Below, one piece after another: positions 19,538 through 28,817 of a stretch of 64,000 nt of DNA. The translations under genes were made by a program, and so were the position numbers. Below the pieces are notes generated by a model. That model was not told the origin of the DNA. It made no database searches and worked only from the letters and a program-made list of their open reading frames with translations. Source of the stretch: Gemmatimonadota bacterium (GTDB lineage Bacteria > Latescibacterota > UBA2968 > UBA8231); the NCBI GenBank assembly GCA_018673255.1, contig JABHDC010000087.1, forward strand, positions 1 to 64,000, given 5' to 3'. The number at the start of each line of letters is the position of its first letter. The first letter of the stretch is position 1.

Positions 19538-20620
19538 ATGACTGAACCCGTGGCTGACAACCCTCGCCTGTCCACCCTCGACCGCTTCCTGACACTGTGG
19601 ATCTTTCTCGCCATGGGGATCGGCATCGGGCTGGGCCTATGGGCACCCGGTACCGTCGAACTCTTGACCCACTTCCAGGTGGGCACGACATCGATCCCGA
19701 TTGCGGCAGGGCTGATCCTGATGATGTATCCGCCGCTGGCGAAGGTGAAGTACGAGCAGCTGCCACGGGTCTTCGCCAATACCCGGGTGCTGGGTCTGTC
19801 TCTGGTGCAGAACTGGCTGATCGGCCCGGTGCTGATGTTTGCGCTGGCCCTGCTGTTCCTGCGCGACCAGCCCGAATACATGGTCGGTCTGATCATGATC
19901 GGCCTGGCCCGGTGCATCGCCATGGTGATCGTCTGGAATGAGCTGGCCCGCGGCGACAGCGAATACGCCGCGGCGCTGGTCGCCTTCAACTCCCTGTTCC
20001 AGATCCTCTTCTATTCGGTCTATGCGTGGATTTTCATCACCGTGTTACCACCATTCTTCGGACTGCAAGGCATCGTGGTAGATGTGACGATGGGGCAGAT
20101 TGCTGAGAGTGTCCTCATCTATCTGGGCGTGCCCTTCTTCGGCGGCATGGCCACACGAGCGGTCCTGCTGCGCACGCACGGGCGTGAGTGGTATGAGTCG
20201 GTCTTCATCCCGCGCATCTCCCCGCTGACACTTGTGGCCCTGCTGTTCACGATCGTCGTCATGTTCAGCTTTCAGGGAGAGCGAATCGTCGCCTTGCCGC
20301 TGGATGTGTTGCGCATTGCCGTGCCATTGTTGATCTACTTCGTGCTGATGTTCCTCGTCTCCTTCTGGATGGGTCGCAAAGTCGGCGCCGACTACCCACA
20401 GACTGCGACCCTATCCTTCACAGCGGCGAGCAACAACTTCGAACTGGCCATCGCTGTCGCGATCTCTGTGTTTGGTATCGGTTCGGGCGCGGCATTGGCG
20501 GCCGTCATCGGTCCCCTCGTTGAGGTGCCCGTCTTGATCGGCCTGGTGAATGTGTCCCTGTGGTTTCGACAACACTGGTTCGGAATCGATCCTGCACAGA
20601 CGACAACCGAGAGTGTGTAA
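19538..20620 (+). CDS. acr3: Arsenite efflux transporter ACR3
   Basis: A 360-residue, about ten-helix membrane protein of the BASS superfamily. It contains the ACR3 signature [36 protein letters not shown] region, including the conserved Cys thought to bind As(III), and the C-terminal [19 protein letters not shown] segment. It exports arsenite using the proton motive force. It begins 2 bp after arsM; its TAA overlaps the arsR ATG. Confidence 0.94.
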   Translation: MTEPVADNPRLSTLDRFLTLWIFLAMGIGIGLGLWAPGTVELLTHFQVGTTSIPIAAGLILMMYPPLAKVKYEQLPRVFANTRVLGLSLVQNWLIGPVLMFALALLFLRDQPEYMVGLIMIGLARCIAMVIVWNELARGDSEYAAALVAFNSLFQILFYSVYAWIFITVLPPFFGLQGIVVDVTMGQIAESVLIYLGVPFFGGMATRAVLLRTHGREWYESVFIPRISPLTLVALLFTIVVMFSFQGERIVALPLDVLRIAVPLLIYFVLMFLVSFWMGRKVGADYPQTATLSFTAASNNFELAIAVAISVFGIGSGAALAAVIGPLVEVPVLIGLVNVSLWFRQHWFGIDPAQTTTESV

Positions 20621-21021
20621 TGGCAGATGCTGATGTAGAGATTTTCAAGGCCTGCGCCGATGAGACGCGCCTGCGGATCCTGGTCCTGCTGGGTGAAGGG
20701 CAGCTGTGTGTATGCGAAATCGTCGACGTCCTCGATATGCCCCAGGGGAAAATCTCCAGACACCTGGCGGTACTGCGTCGCGCCGGCCTCGTCGAGGATG
20801 AACGCCGGGGCACCTGGATCCACTATTCGCTGAACAAGGGGTCATCACCACTGATGAAACGACTGCGATCCTATCTCAGGGCCGAGGCCCGTCAGAGTGA
20901 GACGGCCTGTTGCGATCTGGAGCGTCTGCAGCAGTTATGTGATTGCGGTGAGATCTGTGTCGACGGGCGACGGCTGGCCGTGGGCACTCGTGCCGAGCGT
21001 ATCGCGGCGGTGAGTCCGTGA
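20620..21021 (+). CDS. arsR: ArsR/SmtB-family arsenic-responsive repressor
   Basis: A 133-residue winged-helix protein. DETRLRILVLLGEGQLCVCEI carries the CVC metal-binding motif in the third helix, followed by MPQGKISRHLAVLRRAGLVEDERRGTWIHYSL, the recognition helix and wing. As(III) binding would release it from DNA, probably at the palindrome at 18431-18470. The C-terminal tail has extra cysteines (TACCDLERLQQLCDCGEIC). The start ATG shares one base with the acr3 stop. Confidence 0.93.
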   Translation: MADADVEIFKACADETRLRILVLLGEGQLCVCEIVDVLDMPQGKISRHLAVLRRAGLVEDERRGTWIHYSLNKGSSPLMKRLRSYLRAEARQSETACCDLERLQQLCDCGEICVDGRRLAVGTRAERIAAVSP

Positions 21022-21446
21022 CCATCCCAGTGAAGGTTCTGTTTCTGTGCACGGGGAATTCCTGCCGAAGCCAGATGGCCGAAGGCTGGGCACGCCATCT
21101 GAAGAGAGCTCAGATCGAGGCGTTCTCTGCGGGCGTCGAGACGCACGGCCTGAATCCGCGCGCTGTGGCGGTGATGGCCGAGGCCGGTGTCGACATCACC
21201 GGGCAGCAATCACAGCATATCGATGAATTCGCTGAGATATCTCTGGATGTGGTCGTTACTGTCTGCGATCGAGCCGCCGAGAGTTGCCCGGTCTTCACCG
21301 GTGGGACACGCGTCGTCCACCACGCATTCGATGACCCACCACGACTGGCCGACAATGCTCGCACCGATGAAGAGGCCCTCGGGCACTACCGTCGCGTGCG
21401 CGATGAGATTCGAGCATTCGTAGAGAGGCTTCCCGAGGCCCTCTGA
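21018..21446 (+). CDS. arsC: Arsenate reductase, low-molecular-weight phosphatase type (thioredoxin-coupled)
   Basis: A 142-residue protein with the phosphatase-like loop FLCTGNSCRSQMAEG near the N-terminus and the second and third redox cysteines in VVTVCDRAAESCPVF, as in the thioredoxin-linked ArsC family. It reduces As(V) to As(III) for ACR3 export or ArsM methylation. GTG at 21018 overlaps the arsR stop (GTGA). The final codons form one arm of a hairpin terminator. Confidence 0.94.
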   Translation: MTIPVKVLFLCTGNSCRSQMAEGWARHLKRAQIEAFSAGVETHGLNPRAVAVMAEAGVDITGQQSQHIDEFAEISLDVVVTVCDRAAESCPVFTGGTRVVHHAFDDPPRLADNARTDEEALGHYRRVRDEIRAFVERLPEAL

Positions 21447-21457
21447 CTCGGGAAGCC
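21427..21457. terminator. Bidirectional terminator between arsC and fhs
   Basis: ggcttcccgag (21427-21437) and ctcgggaagcc (21447-21457) form a perfect 11-bp stem with a 9-base loop. It includes the arsC stop codon and lies 18 bp from the end of the convergent fhs gene. There is no strong T run. Confidence 0.7.
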
Positions 21458-21474
21458 GTCAGTGTCTCTCAGGG

Positions 21475-23202
21475 TCAGCTCAGACCACTCACCTCTCCCG
21501 TTTCATCGATATCGATGCGGGTGAATGCCGGTACCGAGGGCAATCCGGGCATGGTCATGATATCGCCACACAGAGCATACAGGAAACCTGCGCCGGCTGA
21601 GAGGCGAACATCACGCACGGGCATGGTGAAACCAGTGGGGGCGCCCTTCAGTGTCGGATCGTGCGACAAGGAAGCTGGCGTCTTGGCCATGATCACCGGC
21701 AGGCCGCCAAATCCGAGTTTTCGATAGTCCTCGATACGCTCCCGGGCCAGATCGGAATACTCCACGCCTGCTGCCCCGTACACCTGGCTGGCGAGAGTCT
21801 CGATCTTCTCTTCCAGTGGCGCATCAAGTTCGTAGAGGTAGTGGAAGTCATTGCCCGCATCGCACGCCTCGACCACGGCACGCGCCAGGTCGGCCCCGCC
21901 CTCACCCCCATCAGCCCAGACTTCGGATGGGGCCACGGCACCAGCACCGGCGGCCAGGGCTCCCTGGCGGACACACTCAATCTCTGCATCGGTGTCTTCA
22001 GGGAATCGATTGATCGCCACCACAGCCGGAATCCCAAAACGACCGACGATTTTCACGTGCGCTTCCAGATTGGCCATGCCCTTCTCGAGGAAGGGCATCT
22101 GTTCTTCGAGGGGCGGACGCTGACTGGGACGCGTCGGCAGCCCGCCGTGCTCCTTGAGGGCTTTCACCGTCGCCACCACAACGGCACAGTCGGGACGCAG
22201 CCCAGACGTGCGGCACTTGATGTGGCTGAATTTCTCGAAACCGCAGTCGGCGCCAAAACCAGCTTCGGTGACCAGATACCCGTCGCCCAGAAGATTCAGG
22301 GCAATTCGATCGGCCAGGACAGAGCTGTTGCCGTGGGCGATATTGGCGAAGGGACCTGCGTGCACGAGCACGGGGGTGCCTTCCAGCGTCTGCATCAACG
22401 TGGGCATGATGGCATCCCGCATGAGTGCTGCCATGGCACCGGCGGCACCGAGGTCCTCTGCCGTCACGGGTTTGCCAGTCTTGTCGAGACCGATGACGAT
22501 CCGCCCCAGTCGCTGACGTAGATCGGCCCGACCCGTGGTCAGTGCCAGAATGGCCATCACCTCAGACGCGGCCGTGATGTCGTAGCCCGACGAGCGGGTC
22601 TCACCATCGGCGCCCGATTCATTCAGCGCGATACTGCGCAATGCCCGGTCATCGACATCCACAACGCGGCGGAATGTGACCCGATCCGGGTCGATATTGA
22701 GGCGTTTGAGGCCGGATCGAGCCATTCGCTTGTCACTGAGGCGTGCCTCGTGATAGATGCGTGAATCGATGGCCGCAGCCAGCAGATTGTGCGCGGCGGA
22801 CACGGCATGGATGTCGCCGGTGAGATGCAGATTCAGATCGACCATGGGCACGACCTGCGCATATCCACCACCGGCGGCCCCTCCCTTGAGACCGAACGTC
22901 GGCCCCTGAGATGGCTGCCGGAGCGCGGCGACGGTTCGATGGCCGAGAGCGGCGAGGGCCTGAGCAAGGCCCACGGTCGTCACCGTCTTGCCTTCGCCCT
23001 GCTTGGTCGGTGTCATCGCGGTAACGATGACGTATCGTGGGCTACCTTCGTTGGGCGTCCCATTCAGAACGTCGAGATGCACCTTCGCCTTGTGGCGTCC
23101 GTACAGATCGAGATCATCCTCCGAGAGACCGATATCACCGGCTACATCGAGGATGGGACGAAGCTTCGCTGCGTTGGCAATCTCCAGATCGGACTTGGGC
23201 AT
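21475..23202 (-). CDS. fhs: Formate--tetrahydrofolate ligase
   Basis: A 575-residue enzyme with the N-terminal P-loop PTKQGEGKTVTTVGLAQAL, QPSQGPTFGLKGGAAGGGYA, and GPFANIAHGNSSVLADRIAL; the length and motif order are those of Fhs. It makes 10-formyl-THF from formate and ATP, or in the opposite direction yields formate and ATP. Being last in an operon with methyl-transfer genes argues for the ATP-yielding oxidative direction here, by inference. Its ATG overlaps the stop of the upstream UroD gene (TAATG). Confidence 0.95.
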   Translation of the reverse strand: MPKSDLEIANAAKLRPILDVAGDIGLSEDDLDLYGRHKAKVHLDVLNGTPNEGSPRYVIVTAMTPTKQGEGKTVTTVGLAQALAALGHRTVAALRQPSQGPTFGLKGGAAGGGYAQVVPMVDLNLHLTGDIHAVSAAHNLLAAAIDSRIYHEARLSDKRMARSGLKRLNIDPDRVTFRRVVDVDDRALRSIALNESGADGETRSSGYDITAASEVMAILALTTGRADLRQRLGRIVIGLDKTGKPVTAEDLGAAGAMAALMRDAIMPTLMQTLEGTPVLVHAGPFANIAHGNSSVLADRIALNLLGDGYLVTEAGFGADCGFEKFSHIKCRTSGLRPDCAVVVATVKALKEHGGLPTRPSQRPPLEEQMPFLEKGMANLEAHVKIVGRFGIPAVVAINRFPEDTDAEIECVRQGALAAGAGAVAPSEVWADGGEGGADLARAVVEACDAGNDFHYLYELDAPLEEKIETLASQVYGAAGVEYSDLARERIEDYRKLGFGGLPVIMAKTPASLSHDPTLKGAPTGFTMPVRDVRLSAGAGFLYALCGDIMTMPGLPSVPAFTRIDIDETGEVSGLS

Positions 23203-24371
23203 TATTCGCTCACCTCTGAGAGTTCAATCCGTTCCGGATCGATGGGGACCTCACCCCAGGCTTCTACCATTTTGCTGATACGCTCCAGTCTTGAGATGAG
23301 AGCATCGGGCATGACATTGTCGGCGACGCCGAGGATGAATGCCTCTCCCGGTGCAGCAGTGCGGAAAATCTGGGCCATGTATTGCTCAAATTCGGACTCC
23401 GAATACGTCGGTTCGAGGATCACGGAGGGAACAGCACCCCAGATGATCACATCCGTTCCCCAGGCGGAACGGGCATCTTCGAGAGTGCAGGTCACCTGAG
23501 GATCGGTCGTAAAGGTCTCGGCCATGTCGAAGCCGGCATCACGCATGTGGCCCAGGATCAGACGCGAGTCATTGTCGGCATGCGTGCACAGGGTCTTGCC
23601 CTGCTCGTGCACGAGGGCGGACAGATCCTTGTAATATGGCGTGATGTAGCGCTCGAACATCGGTGGTGGCGTGAGATTCGAGTCGAAATGCAGGCCGTGC
23701 AGAAGCAGTCGTGCGGGCGAGGCAGCTACAAGCGGCCACAGGCGCTCCCGGTCCAGCTCTTCCATCCGGCGCAGGTGAGCTTCCACCTTCTCGGGGCAGT
23801 CGGCCAGCAGGTAGAAGGCATTCTGGTAGCCAGCCTGTTTCTGCAGAAAGTGATGAAAGGGAACATCGCCAACACCCACCAGAGGATAGCCGTCGTCGCC
23901 GATCTCTGCTTCGTAGGCCACGTAGTCATCGTAGGTCGGCTCGTAGTATGTGTTCTCCATCAAGTAGGTCATGACATCGATGTCGGCCGGCTCTTTGATC
24001 ATGTGCTCAACTTCAAGAGCCCCGATCCCCGCATCTTCCAGTTCCACAGAGCGGCGGCTGCGTGTCGTGACGGTGCCAACGGGTGTGCGGATCTCGGTGA
24101 GGACCGATTCACCTTCGTCACGCGATTTCTCTTCCACATCCCCGCGCTGCTCGGCACGATGGATATGCCCGTCGCGGGCCGGTGTGCCCATGCGCAGTTC
24201 GGCCTCGAGCTGCCGTAGGCTCATGCCTTCGAAACGCTCGGGCATGGTGCCTCGATTGACATGGGCGTTGTACCAGAGCAACAGGCGCGGGATCCATGGC
24301 ACCCGATCCGGTGCCTGGTGGTCCATGATGGCCAGCAGCCGTTCTCGATTTGTCATGGCTCGATCTGTCAT
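23202..24371 (-). CDS. UroD/MtaA-family methyltransferase (paralog 1)
   Basis: A 389-residue TIM-barrel protein of the uroporphyrinogen decarboxylase superfamily: N-terminal NRERLLAIMDHQAPDRVPW, middle YITPYYKDLSALVHEQGK, and a C-terminal IIWGAVPSVILEP and ILGVADNVMPDA. In corrinoid methyltransferases of this family (MtaA, MtbA, CmuA) a His-x-Cys motif binds zinc; here the equivalent is THADND, with no Cys. It most resembles paralog 4 (33820). It sits between the AcsE-MetF-MetV fusion and fhs, so a role in methyl transfer is likely. True HemE function is unlikely. Confidence 0.85.
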   Translation of the reverse strand: MTDRAMTNRERLLAIMDHQAPDRVPWIPRLLLWYNAHVNRGTMPERFEGMSLRQLEAELRMGTPARDGHIHRAEQRGDVEEKSRDEGESVLTEIRTPVGTVTTRSRRSVELEDAGIGALEVEHMIKEPADIDVMTYLMENTYYEPTYDDYVAYEAEIGDDGYPLVGVGDVPFHHFLQKQAGYQNAFYLLADCPEKVEAHLRRMEELDRERLWPLVAASPARLLLHGLHFDSNLTPPPMFERYITPYYKDLSALVHEQGKTLCTHADNDSRLILGHMRDAGFDMAETFTTDPQVTCTLEDARSAWGTDVIIWGAVPSVILEPTYSESEFEQYMAQIFRTAAPGEAFILGVADNVMPDALISRLERISKMVEAWGEVPIDPERIELSEVSE

Positions 24372-24445
24372 GCCTCGACCCTTCTTTCTATCCGTCGCCC
24401 ATGTCGGCGTCGTAGACCAACATCAGCGTAGTGGAAGATCGATGT

Positions 24446-27016
24446 TCAGCGTGGTGGCAAAGCCTCTGCCGGGGGCTTGCCAAGATCGAGCGTTTCCGGG
24501 CATCGACCTTCGACATCATTCCGCCACGAGGAGGTGTGAGCGAGGGTTGGATCCTTCGGCGGTTGCAGGGCGAACAGCCCATCCATCTGACCATCGGCCA
24601 ACGTCGCTTCAATCACACGTCCCCAGTAACAACGACGCTCGGGAATCACTTCGCAGCCGCCATCAAGCGCCGCGCCGGCACAAGGGCCATTGAGCAGACG
24701 TTTGGCACAGCCCGACGTGGGCTCCGGGCACATGTAGGCAAGATCGGGAATCCGGCAGTCGCCACACATCTCGCAACCGAGTTTTGACGACTTCGTCGCC
24801 TGCTCCAGTTGGGTCGCCCACCGCAACTTGGCGCCATCTTCGCATCCACCGACCATCCACTTCAGAATACCATTGAGACCCTTGCCCTCTTCGAAGTAGC
24901 GGGCGTGCAGCTTCTTCAGCTTGGGATCGATGGGTTCGTATCCGGACCGGTTGCCACTCACGATCGGGGAATCTTCGCGCAGCAGCCCATTGTCGGCGTG
25001 CTCGAACAGGTAGAAAGCATCCTCGATCGGTGCGAAGTCCATGGGTCGATCGCCGTCGGCGTCGCGGAATTCCTCCCACGACTCGAGCCAGTTCCGACCG
25101 GACAGACTGGCCAACTCGTCGCGAACCGCCCGGGCGTCATCCAGCTGCGTGATGCCGGCCAGGTCGATGCCGCGGAACTTGAGTCCATCCAGCAGGATGT
25201 GACACTGCAGCGCCGCGCGGCGGACCGACTGCTTCCGATGAAAATCTGCAACCTCACTGAAGTTCATCCCCCGCAAAGCCTTCAGCTCATCCTTCGGACC
25301 GAGTTTCCCCTGGTATTTCTTCTTCAGCTCATCAGGGATCACGGCTCCGGCCACGTGGACCTTGTTGAGGACCTTCAGAAATTGCGGCGTGAGGAAGTAG
25401 ACCATGGGAAACACGGGCATGTCACCGATACCAGCCCGCGTCATCCACATCTTCAGTTCCTGGAACTTGGCCACATCGTAACCAAGCTGCGTAATCAGGT
25501 AGTTGGCTCCCGCCTTCCGCTTCTTCCACACCTTCAGATACTGACCCCACGTATCGGCTTCAGAATACTTGAAGGGCGACACGGCAGCACCGATCTGCAG
25601 GTGTTCGAGGGCGCCACCGGGTCGGGGCATCAGATCCGGGAAGTTCAGACCACGACGCAGAGTATCCAGAGCCAGGGACAGACTCACCGCATCCAGATCG
25701 AAAACCGGCCGGCCACCGTTGGTGTAGTCGCCACTGATGGCGAAGAAGTGATGGAGCCCCTGGTGATAGAGTGCCAGGGCGCGACGAATCAGGGCATTCC
25801 GATCGTCACTCTTGCATGAGAGATTCATGATCGGCTGGCGACCACTGATCCGGGCCACTTCAACGGCCAGCGTATCGGGACCCGGCGTGCGATTGCCGCC
25901 CGGCGTGTCGGTGATCGTGAAGATGTAGTCTTCGTCGCGCACTTCTTCAGCGATGGCGAAGATCTCATCCAACCCACCCTCGGCGGGTGCCAGCTCGAGC
26001 ATGAAGACGGGATCTCCATCAGGATCGGCAAGGGCACGGCCAAAGGGATCATCGAACTCGGTCTGACGCGATGCTGCCTTCGGTGCCCGGCGCTGTGACT
26101 GGGCGTAGTCGACGAGCAAGGTCAGGGCGTCCATGGACTCACCCGTGGCGATCTTGCGGATCAACTTGAGAATCTTGCCATCCACCAGGTCCTTGCCTGA
26201 GATCTGCCCCACATCGCAGATGGCTGCATCGACACCGTATTCCATAGCCACACGCAGGTAGGCCCTGTTGATCGCCAGGCGGCGCGGCAGACCGTCAGAG
26301 CAATTCGACAGTCCCAGCACCACGTGTGATCCGGCCATGTCGGCATCGTCTCGGATCATCTTGATGCCTTCAAAGGTGCGCTTCGTGTAACCCACCATAT
26401 CTGCCCCGAGTGGCCCCACGGTAGGATCGAAGAACACGTCGCCCGCCTCGAAGCCGGCTGCGCGGGCTGCTTCAAAGATCTGCTTGGCCGTTTCGTGATA
26501 GACACTGGCATCGGCGATATCGGTAAATCCCGTCGCCGCATCATCGCCGGCTTTCTCCAACAACATGCCGACCACAGCAAAGCGCAGGTCCTGACGCATC
26601 TCCAGGGCCTCGAGACGATTGACAGTAACGGAATTGACGAGGGGCGTCCGTTCGCCACCGAGCTTCTCGTGATAGTGGCGCAGACCGAATTCCAGCATCG
26701 ATGGATCGGAGGAATCGACGCAGGGAGGCACACCGCCACCATGTTCGGCGATCAGATCGAGGATGTGGGCCAGCACCTGACGGGCGCCGTCGTAGCCGAT
26801 GCCCTCCATGGTGAAGAAGTTGTCCACATTCACGTCCAGGAAGTCGGCACCATTGGCAACCTGCGATGTGACCAGGTGCTGCAGATGCTTCTCTCCAGCC
26901 AGTCGATCGATGTCGTCACCGACGAGCCAGCGTTGCGCGGATGCACGGACACCGGGAATGTGGCAGTGCAGGCTTTCGGCGATGCGGATCATAGGGCGGG
27001 AAGGCTGTTTGCCCAT
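24446..27016 (-). CDS. Trifunctional fusion: pterin-binding methyltransferase - MetF - MetV
   Basis: An 856-residue protein with three domains. About residues 1-290: pterin-binding methyltransferase barrel as in AcsE and MetH (NGADFLDVNVDNFF, PPCVDSSDPSMLEFGL, FDPTVGPLGADM, VVLGLSNCSDGLP). About 330-640: methylenetetrahydrofolate reductase barrel (PVFMLELAPAEGG, IFTITDTPGGNRTPG, FFAISGDYTNGG). About 690-830: MTHFR C-terminal/MetV domain with a Cys cluster starting at residue 748 (CEMCGDCRIP, then MCPEP and GPCAGA), probably an Fe-S or zinc site. In acetogens these are three separate subunits. The fusion would carry a methyl from a corrinoid protein to THF and oxidise it to methylene-THF. ATG at 27016. 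Confidence 0.9.
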   Translation of the reverse strand: MGKQPSRPMIRIAESLHCHIPGVRASAQRWLVGDDIDRLAGEKHLQHLVTSQVANGADFLDVNVDNFFTMEGIGYDGARQVLAHILDLIAEHGGGVPPCVDSSDPSMLEFGLRHYHEKLGGERTPLVNSVTVNRLEALEMRQDLRFAVVGMLLEKAGDDAATGFTDIADASVYHETAKQIFEAARAAGFEAGDVFFDPTVGPLGADMVGYTKRTFEGIKMIRDDADMAGSHVVLGLSNCSDGLPRRLAINRAYLRVAMEYGVDAAICDVGQISGKDLVDGKILKLIRKIATGESMDALTLLVDYAQSQRRAPKAASRQTEFDDPFGRALADPDGDPVFMLELAPAEGGLDEIFAIAEEVRDEDYIFTITDTPGGNRTPGPDTLAVEVARISGRQPIMNLSCKSDDRNALIRRALALYHQGLHHFFAISGDYTNGGRPVFDLDAVSLSLALDTLRRGLNFPDLMPRPGGALEHLQIGAAVSPFKYSEADTWGQYLKVWKKRKAGANYLITQLGYDVAKFQELKMWMTRAGIGDMPVFPMVYFLTPQFLKVLNKVHVAGAVIPDELKKKYQGKLGPKDELKALRGMNFSEVADFHRKQSVRRAALQCHILLDGLKFRGIDLAGITQLDDARAVRDELASLSGRNWLESWEEFRDADGDRPMDFAPIEDAFYLFEHADNGLLREDSPIVSGNRSGYEPIDPKLKKLHARYFEEGKGLNGILKWMVGGCEDGAKLRWATQLEQATKSSKLGCEMCGDCRIPDLAYMCPEPTSGCAKRLLNGPCAGAALDGGCEVIPERRCYWGRVIEATLADGQMDGLFALQPPKDPTLAHTSSWRNDVEGRCPETLDLGKPPAEALPPR

Positions 27017-27042
27017 CGTTTTCTCTTTCCTATCGACTCGTG

Positions 27043-27819
27043 TTACGCGCCGCCGACCGGAGCACCGGTCGACAGGCCTTCTTGGACTGGATCAATCTGG
27101 ATGACGCCGTCTTCGTAGCTTGGCACGATTCTCTGGCCACCTTCGACGACGAGGTAGTCTTCTTCAGGCCAGGGCCCGTCAAGCCATTGTTGGAAGAGGG
27201 AGAGATCTCCCTCGATCTCCTCGTATTTCCACCCGCGATCCACACAGATCTGGCGGGCCGTCTCCTTGCAGGGCAGATGCCGGGAGAATTCGAAGTCGAT
27301 GAACACACCTCGGTCGTAGTTAGCGGTCCACCCGTTCATCACTTCGAGCAGATACTTGGCGTTCTCCTCACCGTATTGGGTCGCCAGTTTGTCGTATTCC
27401 ATCTGGGTACCCAGTCCCGCGCCCTGCTTGCGCTCAGGTCGCTCCCCACCACGCTCACGGTGTTCGAGCCAGCCGGTGGTGTAATAATAGGTGCCTGGAT
27501 TGTCGAGAAAGAAACTGGAGTAGCGTTCCCTGGAACCAAGGAAGAAGGTGATGCAGTCGTGGGCGCGAGGAACGATCAGCTTCGTGTCAGCCGGTGCGCG
27601 CAGGCCATTGAGCATGTTGTTGCACAAGCCGTAACCGACGAGGATGGCGTCGAAGCGGCCCGGTTCCAGAGCGTCGAGACTCTCCTGGATCTTCTGAACA
27701 CCAATCAGGGGATTGTCGTGGTATCCCTGACTGAGGTATTCGAAGTCGAACAGATTCGGAGATCGTGCCGCACAATGGCAGATCTCTCGAAAGAAGACCT
27801 CGCAGGCCAGAACCTTCAT
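27043..27819 (-). CDS. DUF1638-family protein
   Basis: About 258 residues, starting MKVLACEVFFREICHCAARS, with VGYGLCNNMLNGLRAPADTKLIVPRAHDCITFFLGS and TYYYTTGWLEHRERGGE, the hallmarks of DUF1638. The conserved Cys and His residues suggest a metal or corrinoid-related role, but the function is not established. Family members are known beside corrinoid methyltransferase genes in methanogens and acetogens, as here. I chose ATG at 27819; in-frame GTG codons at 27825 and 27828 are closer to the GGAG and may be the real start. It is 26 bp before the fused methyltransferase gene. Confidence 0.8.
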   Translation of the reverse strand: MKVLACEVFFREICHCAARSPNLFDFEYLSQGYHDNPLIGVQKIQESLDALEPGRFDAILVGYGLCNNMLNGLRAPADTKLIVPRAHDCITFFLGSRERYSSFFLDNPGTYYYTTGWLEHRERGGERPERKQGAGLGTQMEYDKLATQYGEENAKYLLEVMNGWTANYDRGVFIDFEFSRHLPCKETARQICVDRGWKYEEIEGDLSLFQQWLDGPWPEEDYLVVEGGQRIVPSYEDGVIQIDPVQEGLSTGAPVGGA

Positions 27820-27989
27820 GAACACCACGACATCTCCAGGTCGGGAGCGCCAAGTCAGGAGTGACAGATCGGGCTGAACGTATTCAGGGCGGCTACCCCA
27901 GGAGGCAGCCGCCCTGTATGGCTCGACATCGCTTCCGACACGACACGAAACGGATCGGATCGGCTGGCCGTTCAAGCGGCCAGTTCGTC

Positions 27990-28634
27990 TTAGTTCTTCA
28001 GCTTGGCGATCAACTCACGCGCCTGATCAGCGGCACTGGCCGCGTCGGGTGCGTAGGAATCGGCGCCGATCTGATCAGCATAGGCCTGGGTCACCGGCGC
28101 GCCACCCACCATGGTGCACACGCTGTCGGTGATGCCAGCTTCCTTGACCGCCTCAACTGTCGCCTTCATAGACGGCATGGTCGTGGTCAGCAGGGCGGAC
28201 ATGCAGATGATCTGTACGCCCTGTTCGCGAACCGACTCGAGGAACTTCTCAGGCGGCACGTCGATTCCAAGGTCCACGACCTGGAAACCGGCGCCCTCGA
28301 GCATCATCGCCACGAGATTCTTGCCGATATCGTGCAGATCGCCCTTGACTGTGCCAATGGCGGCAATGCCTGCCGGCTCAACCTTCTCCTCGATCAATCT
28401 CGGCCGAATGAGCTCCATCCCGGCCTTCATTGCCCGAGCTGCGATCAGAACCTCGGGGATGTAGAACTCGTTGTTCTTGAATTTTGCACCAACAACGTTC
28501 ATACCGGCAATGAGACCCTCATGGAGGATCTCGCGTACCGGGACCCCCTCATCCAGAGCTGTCTGCACGCCCTGCGTCACGTCGGGTGCCTGCCCCTTGA
28601 TCAGGCTTTCCGCGACCGCCTTCAAATCTGCCAT
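27990..28634 (-). CDS. Methyltransferase corrinoid (B12-binding) protein, MtaC/MtbC type
   Basis: A 214-residue protein. The N-terminal helical cap (residues about 1-90, VPVREILHEGLIAGMNVVGAKF) precedes a Rossmann-type B12 domain with the base-off motif GDLHDIGKNLV (the His is the cobalt ligand), then SALLTTTMPSMK and VGGAPVTQAYADQIGAD. It would carry the methyl group between UroD-type methyltransferases and the THF methyltransferase domain. ATG at 28634 follows GGAGGA. The promoter is a sigma-54 site at 28722-28737. No reductive activase for the cobalt is seen in the window. Confidence 0.94.
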   Translation of the reverse strand: MADLKAVAESLIKGQAPDVTQGVQTALDEGVPVREILHEGLIAGMNVVGAKFKNNEFYIPEVLIAARAMKAGMELIRPRLIEEKVEPAGIAAIGTVKGDLHDIGKNLVAMMLEGAGFQVVDLGIDVPPEKFLESVREQGVQIICMSALLTTTMPSMKATVEAVKEAGITDSVCTMVGGAPVTQAYADQIGADSYAPDAASAADQARELIAKLKN

Positions 28635-28721
28635 GGGTAAACCGTCCTCCACCGATGGGGAATGAGGGGAATCGGCCAGACGACGAAGTCGCCGTAACCG
28701 ATGCATGCTCGTAAAACACCT

Positions 28722-28737
28722 TGCAATCCGGGTGCCA
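28722..28737 (-). promoter_or_regulatory. Sigma-54 promoter of the corrinoid-folate operon
   Basis: The minus strand reads TGGCACCCGGATTGCA, 11 of 12 against the consensus with exact spacing. The transcript would begin near 28711, about 77 nt before the corrinoid gene. It lies 87 bp from the inverted-repeat core at 28824-28839. It would drive corrinoid, DUF1638, fused methyltransferase, UroD1 and fhs. Confidence 0.75.
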
Positions 28738-28817
28738 CAAACGCCGATGGCCATGGAAACCCGGCATCACTGCGTCATCCCTGCGTTCAGGGTGAGTTTA
28801 CTCCAGTTGAACCCCGG

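Noticed and set aside
23202..24371. Calling the UroD-family genes hemE (uroporphyrinogen decarboxylase)
   Set aside because: Seven paralogs, no other heme genes nearby, and the methyl-transfer setting fit the methyltransferase branch of the superfamily better.
24452..24470. Sigma-54-like TGGCAAAGCCTCTGCC on the plus strand
   Set aside because: It lies inside the 3' end of the fusion gene and points to no plus-strand gene.
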